Shown here piece after piece: positions 59,401 through 64,000 of a stretch of DNA of 64,000 nt (within the stretch, counting starts at the first letter, position 1; each line of letters starts with the position of its first letter). This stretch comes from Thiodubiliella sp900128405 (lineage in GTDB: Bacteria; Pseudomonadota; Gammaproteobacteria; PS1; Pseudothioglobaceae): assembly GCA_963682085.1 (NCBI GenBank), contig OY821614.1, forward strand, positions 1-64,000, in the 5' to 3' direction. The position numbers and the translations under genes are program-made. The notes under the pieces are model-generated. The model was not told the origin of the DNA, made no database searches, and saw only the letters and a program-made list of their open reading frames with translations.

Positions 59401-60924
59401 TTATTTATTTTGTTCATTGTAACGGCATTGATTGTGCTGAAAATTATAACACTGGTTATTGGCATCAAAATGGCAATATTTACATAATTTCTCCTTATTG
59501 GTAATAGTGATGGTTTTCTTTGTAATACTAATACCTTGGTGAGACAGGTGTTTTAGATTGCGTGAGAATACTTCCCTGCTCATACCCAAATAAGAAGAAA
59601 TAAGAGACTTGTTATAAGGTAATTGAATGGTGTTAGATTGCCATTTTTTATCATTGAGTAATTTTAGGAAAAATTCCCCCATTCTTTGCTCGGTATTTTT
59701 ATGTTTAATAGATTGAAGATTTTGCAAAGCAGTATTGGTTTTTTGTGCACTCATAACGGTGAAATTATGTGCAAATTTGGAGGATTGTTCTAGCGTATGG
59801 TTAAGCACATTAATTGGAATAGATAGCATCAATGTATCGGTAATAGTTTTGGCATTTGCATTAAAAACTTGATGTGTAAACAAACAATGTTCTAATACAG
59901 TTTCATTGTTACCAATAATTTGTAAAATTTCACTTTGACCATTGTTTTGCTTAAAAATTTTAACCCAACCCATTAAAACGATATATAGATGGGTTACTGG
60001 ATTTTTTTCCAAAATAAGCACTTTGTTTTTTGGGATTTGATAAATTTTAGAATGGCTAATAATTTGTTCCACCTTATTGATAGGCATATCTTGAAACAGA
60101 GTAATCTTGTATGCCAAGCGTTCTGAGGTAATAGGTGTATTGATTTTGTGTTTACTTAATTGATGTTTTCCTTCTAAGGTAAGGCGTAGTTTTTCTTCAA
60201 TATCATGTAGTTTGTTCATTTTTTTTGAGATAAGTGCAAACCAATCTTTAGTGCTCATCTTAGAAAGGATATCTGATTTTCCGTGTGTGGTGAGTTGGTG
60301 GTGGATGGTGTGCAATGTATCTATATCAGGTGTTTGATAGATGGCTTGAATGAAACTTTTTTGCTCAATTGTGGCCAAGGACAAGAATGATTTTTTGTAA
60401 TATTGTTGTTCATTAATTAAAACTTTAATGTGTTCAATGCATTTATTTTTATTAGAATTGCTTTCAGCAAAGCCACGCATAATAATGGAGCGTTCTAAGC
60501 CAACTTTCTCCTTCCATTGCAGAAAAAAGCAATAAGCACTAATTGCACTAGGGTGTGTATTTTTGATTTTTAAAATTAAATGAGTCATCAACTGAATGAT
60601 AGGGGAAATAAGTTGATAAGAATACAAATCAAACACAGTGCCAGCCTTTGATTCCAAATGTAGCAATGCCAAACGATTGGCTTTTAATTTCTTTAAACTT
60701 TTCTCAATAGTTTGAATTAATTTTTGTTGCTCTAAATCCATTTTATTGCCACTTTGTTGTGCAATATCTAGTTTTAATTGCTTAATATTCAAGTTACTTT
60801 TAGCAAAATAACCCAACATATCTTGCTTATATTTTGTTGTATTTTCACGCAAATAAAGCATTGCAAAGCCTCGTTCATTTTGTAATGTGTGAAATGTATT
60901 ACTAAGTATTTGTAGTTGTCGCAT
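59401..60924 (-). CDS. NIT-sensor/CRP-FNR fusion transcription regulator
   Basis: 507 aa. Residues ~5-240 are helical and match the NIT nitrate/nitrite-sensing domain (NERGFAMLYLRE, then GLERSIIMRGFAES). Residues ~270-390 form a cNMP-binding fold (LFQDMPINKVEQIIS, GWVKIFKQNNGQSEILQIIG), and ~400-480 the winged helix (SLISSYLGMSREVFSRNLKHL). The C-terminus has CKYCHFDANNQC and a fourth Cys (CX2CX7CX7C), which could bind metal. I start at 60924; a longer frame to 61071 would cross the operator and the narK1 start. Divergent from two nitrate transporters, so a nitrate/nitrite-responsive role is likely. Confidence 0.85.
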   Translation of the reverse strand: MRQLQILSNTFHTLQNERGFAMLYLRENTTKYKQDMLGYFAKSNLNIKQLKLDIAQQSGNKMDLEQQKLIQTIEKSLKKLKANRLALLHLESKAGTVFDLYSYQLISPIIQLMTHLILKIKNTHPSAISAYCFFLQWKEKVGLERSIIMRGFAESNSNKNKCIEHIKVLINEQQYYKKSFLSLATIEQKSFIQAIYQTPDIDTLHTIHHQLTTHGKSDILSKMSTKDWFALISKKMNKLHDIEEKLRLTLEGKHQLSKHKINTPITSERLAYKITLFQDMPINKVEQIISHSKIYQIPKNKVLILEKNPVTHLYIVLMGWVKIFKQNNGQSEILQIIGNNETVLEHCLFTHQVFNANAKTITDTLMLSIPINVLNHTLEQSSKFAHNFTVMSAQKTNTALQNLQSIKHKNTEQRMGEFFLKLLNDKKWQSNTIQLPYNKSLISSYLGMSREVFSRNLKHLSHQGISITKKTITITNKEKLCKYCHFDANNQCYNFQHNQCRYNEQNK

Positions 60925-60940
60925 AGTTAGATAATATTGC

Positions 60941-60954
60941 GTGATATAAATCAC
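60941..60954. promoter_or_regulatory. CRP/FNR-type palindromic operator
   Basis: GTGAT-ATAA-ATCAC is a perfect palindrome and matches the CRP (TGTGA-N6-TCACA) and FNR (TTGAT-N4-ATCAA) layouts. It lies 17 nt before the regulator ATG and about 80 nt before narK1, so it can serve both promoters and autoregulation. Confidence 0.72.
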
Positions 60955-61035
60955 ACTTTTTGTAAAAAGCCACATTTTAAATCTAAATGCAAGTAAATAG
61001 AATATAAAATTAAAACAAATTATCAGGATGAGTAT

Positions 61036-62328
61036 ATGGGTATTTCCACAATTAAAAGCCAAACTGCACAAGCTAAATCAGTCTTGGCGGCTAATACCAT
61101 TGCATTTACAGCGTGTTTTGCTGTGTGGGTAATGTTCTCAATTATTGGCATTCCTATCAAGGAATTGTTATCATTGAATAATACTCAATTTGGTATTTTA
61201 GTTGCAACACCTATTTTAACAGGTTCAATTTTTAGACTCCCTGTTGGTATGATGACGGATAGATTTGGCGGTAGGATTGTTTATCTTATTTTGCTCTTAA
61301 CTGTATTAACGCCATTGTGGTTTATTGGCTCAGCCACGCAATATTGGCAATTTTTAGTATTGGGATTGTTAGTAGGGGTAGCAGGCGCTTCATTTACCGT
61401 AGGTATTGCCTATACTTCTAAATGGTTTGATAAAGAACATCAAGGTTTTGCCATGGGTATTTTTGGTGCAGGTAATGCAGGTGCAGCGATTACAAATTTT
61501 GTTGCCCCAACTATTTTGCTATCTTTTGGTTGGCAAATGGTGCCAAAGATATACGCTGTTGCTATGGTGGTAGTGGTCATTTTATATTGGATGTTTACTT
61601 ATACTGACCCTGCTCATAAACATGCTTCTAAAATAACTATTAAAGAACAATTACAGGTATTAAAAGACCCTAAAGTATGGAAATATATGCAATATTATTC
61701 ATTGGTATTTGGCGGTTTTGTTGGGTTGTCTTTATGGATGACTAAATATTATATTAATGAATACGGTTTTGAGCTAAAAACTGCCGCTTTATTAGGTGCT
61801 ATTTTTGTTTTGCCTTCAGGTGTTGTTCGAGCTTTAGGGGGTTGGTTTGCTGATAAATATGGCGCATATAAAGTTACTTGGTGGGTTATGTGGGTTTCTC
61901 TTGTTTGTTTATTTTTTATGTCTTACCCTCAAACTGCTTTATTGATTAAAACCACCACAGGTGAAGTTAAATTCGATATTAGTTTAAATGTCTGGGTTTT
62001 TACTGCTTTATTATTTATCCTAGGTATTTCTTGGGGATTTGGCAAGGCAAGTGTATTTAAATTCTTATCAGATGAGTATCCAGATAATATTGGCGTAGTG
62101 TCTGGTGTTGTTGGTATGGCTGGTGGTTTGGGTGGCTTTACTTTGCCCATTATGTTTGGCATATTAATTGATTACACAGGTATTAATAGTGTGATATTTA
62201 TGTTGTTGTATGGAGCAACAGCAGTTTCTTTGGTTTGGATGTATTTTACTTTTGCTAAAGAGAAAAAAATTAAGCACACTGAAAAAGCAAGAACTGAAGC
62301 GTTAAAAGAATATGCAAAAAACTTATGA
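61036..62328 (+). CDS. narK: Nitrate/nitrite transporter NarK (first copy)
   Basis: 430-aa MFS protein with 12 helices. It has FRLPVGMMTDRFGGRIVYLI and GNAGAAITNFVAPTIL, the glycine-rich nitrate signature near residue 155, and GMAGGLGGFTLPIMFG, the second one. By family it imports nitrate or exchanges nitrate and nitrite. The start follows CAGGATGAG, a weak site. Its regulator is divergent, and narK2 follows. Confidence 0.92.
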   Translation: MGISTIKSQTAQAKSVLAANTIAFTACFAVWVMFSIIGIPIKELLSLNNTQFGILVATPILTGSIFRLPVGMMTDRFGGRIVYLILLLTVLTPLWFIGSATQYWQFLVLGLLVGVAGASFTVGIAYTSKWFDKEHQGFAMGIFGAGNAGAAITNFVAPTILLSFGWQMVPKIYAVAMVVVVILYWMFTYTDPAHKHASKITIKEQLQVLKDPKVWKYMQYYSLVFGGFVGLSLWMTKYYINEYGFELKTAALLGAIFVLPSGVVRALGGWFADKYGAYKVTWWVMWVSLVCLFFMSYPQTALLIKTTTGEVKFDISLNVWVFTALLFILGISWGFGKASVFKFLSDEYPDNIGVVSGVVGMAGGLGGFTLPIMFGILIDYTGINSVIFMLLYGATAVSLVWMYFTFAKEKKIKHTEKARTEALKEYAKNL

Positions 62329-62385
62329 CAATCTTAATGATGTTACTAAGCAGTTTTAGGGTAAATAGATTTAATTTAATAGAAG

Positions 62386-62546
62386 GAGACCTTTGCATAA
62401 ATATGAATAATCATCAAAAATCCACTTTTCACCCGCTTGGCGATTTTTTAAACCCAGCCTTAGCCCTGCTAGGACAAGGTTTAAGAAAATCACCAATCTG
62501 GCAAAAATTGAATTTTGCTAATCATCCCTATTTATGCAAAGGTCTC
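62386..62546 (+). mobile_element. Intact MITE, 161 bp, with 17-bp inverted repeats and 5-bp target duplication
   Basis: The left end GAGACCTTTGCATAAAT is the exact reverse complement of the right end ATTTATGCAAAGGTCTC. Both sides are flanked by AGAAG (62381-62385 and 62547-62551). It encodes no transposase. An open frame of 57 codons runs through it (62403-62573) but is not supported as a gene. It lies between narK1 and narK2. Confidence 0.9.
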
Positions 62547-62595
62547 AGAAGATATAACAAGTATATAAAATAATTTTTAATAAAGGAGGTTGTAA

Positions 62596-64000
62596 ATGGC
62601 TCAAAATATAAAAAACTGGAATCCAGATGATAAGTCTGAATGGGAAAGCACTGGTAAAACAATAGCTAACCGTAATTTATGGATTTCTATTCCGAGTTTA
62701 TTGGCAGGTTTTGCCACATGGCTAATGTGGGGCATTATTACAGTGCAAATGATGAATACGGGTTATGGTGGCTTTGACAAGTCTCAATTATTTACCTTGG
62801 CGGCTATTGCTGGTTTATCAGGTGCTACCTTGAGAATCCCCTCAACATTTTTTATTCGTTTAGCAGGTGGTAGAAATACCATTTTCTTAACCACTACACT
62901 TTTAATATTGCCAGCTTTAGGTTTAGGTATTGCACTTTCTGCACCTGATACACCATTTTGGCATTTTCAGATTCTGGCATTATTGTCTGGCTTTGGTGGC
63001 GGTAATTTTGCTTCGTCAATGTCAAATATTTCATTCTTCTTTCCAAAGAAAATTCAAGGTTACTCTCTTGGTATGAATGCAGGTCTTGGTAATTTTGGTG
63101 TAACCACAATGCAGATTGTTATCCCATTGGTAATGACACTTGCAATAATGGGCAACCCGACAGAGTTGCAAATTGCTTCAGGCACATTGATTGGTAAAAT
63201 TCCAGCAGGCACAGATACTTATTTGCAAAATGCAGGTTATGTTTGGTTAATCCTTTTAATTCCCTTATCTCTTGCAACTTGGATAGGGATGAACAATATC
63301 ACTGAAGACCATGTGTCTCCAAATATTGGCTCAACCTTGGGTGCATTCATCAAGATTATTGTGATGTTGATTTTAGGACTTTCAACAGCGACATTTGGTT
63401 TGTATTTAATGCTTCCAGAGGTGGTTAATGGCTCTGGGCTTATGGTTAGCAAGTGGGTGGTGCTTCCAATTGTAATTATTTTAACGGTATTATTGCTTAA
63501 GTTATTACCACTTGGCAATGATTACAAAGAAGGTATTAATCGTCAGTATAAAATTTTTAGCAATAAACACACTTGGGCGATGACCATTATTTACACCATG
63601 ACTTTTGGTTCATTTATTGGTTATGCTGCAACATTAGCATTGTCAATTAAGGTTATTTTCGGTTTTCAACACATTTTAGTTGACGGCATAATGACGCACA
63701 ATACGATAAATCCAAATAGCCCTTCAGCACTTACTTATGCTTGGATGGGTGCCTTTGTTGGTGCACTTATCCGACCTATTGGCGGTATGATTGCTGATAA
63801 AATTGGTGGCGCCAAAGTAACGCAGATTATTTCTGCAGTAATGGTGGTATCAGCATTAGGTGTAGCCTACTTTATGAAGCAAGCTTATTCATCGGCAACG
63901 CCTGAAGAATTTTTCTATCCATTTTTAATCTTATTTGTTGTGCTATTTGCAATGACTGGCATTGGTAATGGCTCTACTTTTAGAACAATTTCACAGGTGT
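62596..64000 (+). CDS. narK: Nitrate/nitrite transporter NarK (second copy, 3' end outside window)
   Basis: 468 codons are visible. The ATG at 62596 has a strong AAAGGAGG site. It reads ATWLMWGIITVQMMNTGYGG, GFGGGNFASSMSNISFFFPK (nitrate signature 1) and GAFVGALIRPIGGMIADKIG, ending with GIGNGSTFRTISQV (signature 2), which places it in the NarK family. It is only distantly similar to the first copy, so the two are probably of different type (symporter and antiporter); this is inference. Confidence 0.92.
   Translation, partial: MAQNIKNWNPDDKSEWESTGKTIANRNLWISIPSLLAGFATWLMWGIITVQMMNTGYGGFDKSQLFTLAAIAGLSGATLRIPSTFFIRLAGGRNTIFLTTTLLILPALGLGIALSAPDTPFWHFQILALLSGFGGGNFASSMSNISFFFPKKIQGYSLGMNAGLGNFGVTTMQIVIPLVMTLAIMGNPTELQIASGTLIGKIPAGTDTYLQNAGYVWLILLIPLSLATWIGMNNITEDHVSPNIGSTLGAFIKIIVMLILGLSTATFGLYLMLPEVVNGSGLMVSKWVVLPIVIILTVLLLKLLPLGNDYKEGINRQYKIFSNKHTWAMTIIYTMTFGSFIGYAATLALSIKVIFGFQHILVDGIMTHNTINPNSPSALTYAWMGAFVGALIRPIGGMIADKIGGAKVTQIISAVMVVSALGVAYFMKQAYSSATPEEFFYPFLILFVVLFAMTGIGNGSTFRTISQV

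Noticed and set aside
60925..61071. 49-residue hydrophobic N-terminal extension of the NIT-CRP regulator
   Set aside because: It would overlap the narK1 start and the operator, and the NIT domain begins right after the Met at 60924.
62325..62573. 82-aa ORF over the MITE
   Set aside because: It is the element itself read through. The copy at 27927 differs mostly by amino-acid-changing substitutions, so no coding constraint is seen.

Overview
The window suggests an AT-rich gammaproteobacterium. NagZ/AmpG, MutM, UvrD, RluB, RluD, EpmB, YgfZ, RsfS and RlmH are all of proteobacterial type. Tandem NarK transporters with a nitrate-type regulator, two Na+/H+ antiporters and a giant type I-secreted adhesin fit a marine sulfur-oxidiser of the SUP05/Thioglobus/bivalve-symbiont kind. 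That assignment is inference from gene content and composition; no rRNA is present to confirm it.

Positions 1-23263 are one giant minus-strand reading frame, open for 7,754 codons and running off the left edge. It has a BapA-like N-terminus, a hydrophobic segment, an Ala-rich helical stretch and dozens of Ig-like modules. These include an array of ~1,644-bp units with nested repeats, then duplicated lectin-like modules, a discoidin-like module, RTX nonapeptides and a type I secretion signal. The many short plus-strand ORFs here are shadows. A broken IS5-like transposase (23688-24090) separates it from the rest.

Positions 24261-28828 hold a tightly overlapped cell-wall recycling operon (L,D-transpeptidase, rhodanese, AmpG, NagZ, unknown), then a MITE copy and a DjlA-type co-chaperone. 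Positions 29098-34500 carry six tandem paralogues, plus a dead seventh, of a small exported protein whose C-terminal half resembles a GNAT acetyltransferase. Positions 34707-36444 look like an integron cassette cluster without integrase (two matched 57-bp attC sites and three cassette-type genes).

Positions 36464-48077 are mostly housekeeping and envelope genes: uvrD, epmB, a TlpA-like thioredoxin, ArsC-like reductase, an RND/LolA-like/beta-barrel operon, GST, and rlmH-rsfS-nadD-MBL. Positions 48092-48476 encode tRNA-Ala(GGC) and two different tRNA-Glu(TTC). Positions 48573-59310 contain rluD, pgeF, an S24-like protein, mutM, nhaA, a PuuD-like membrane protein, ygfZ, nhaD, coaX, trpS, a DUF4760-like protein and rluB.

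Positions 59401-64000 form a nitrate module: a NIT-sensor/CRP-FNR fusion regulator, a palindromic CRP/FNR-type operator, narK1, an intact MITE with a 5-bp target duplication, and narK2 (cut by the window edge). At least three further MITE relatives lie at 27927, 48500 and 53357.
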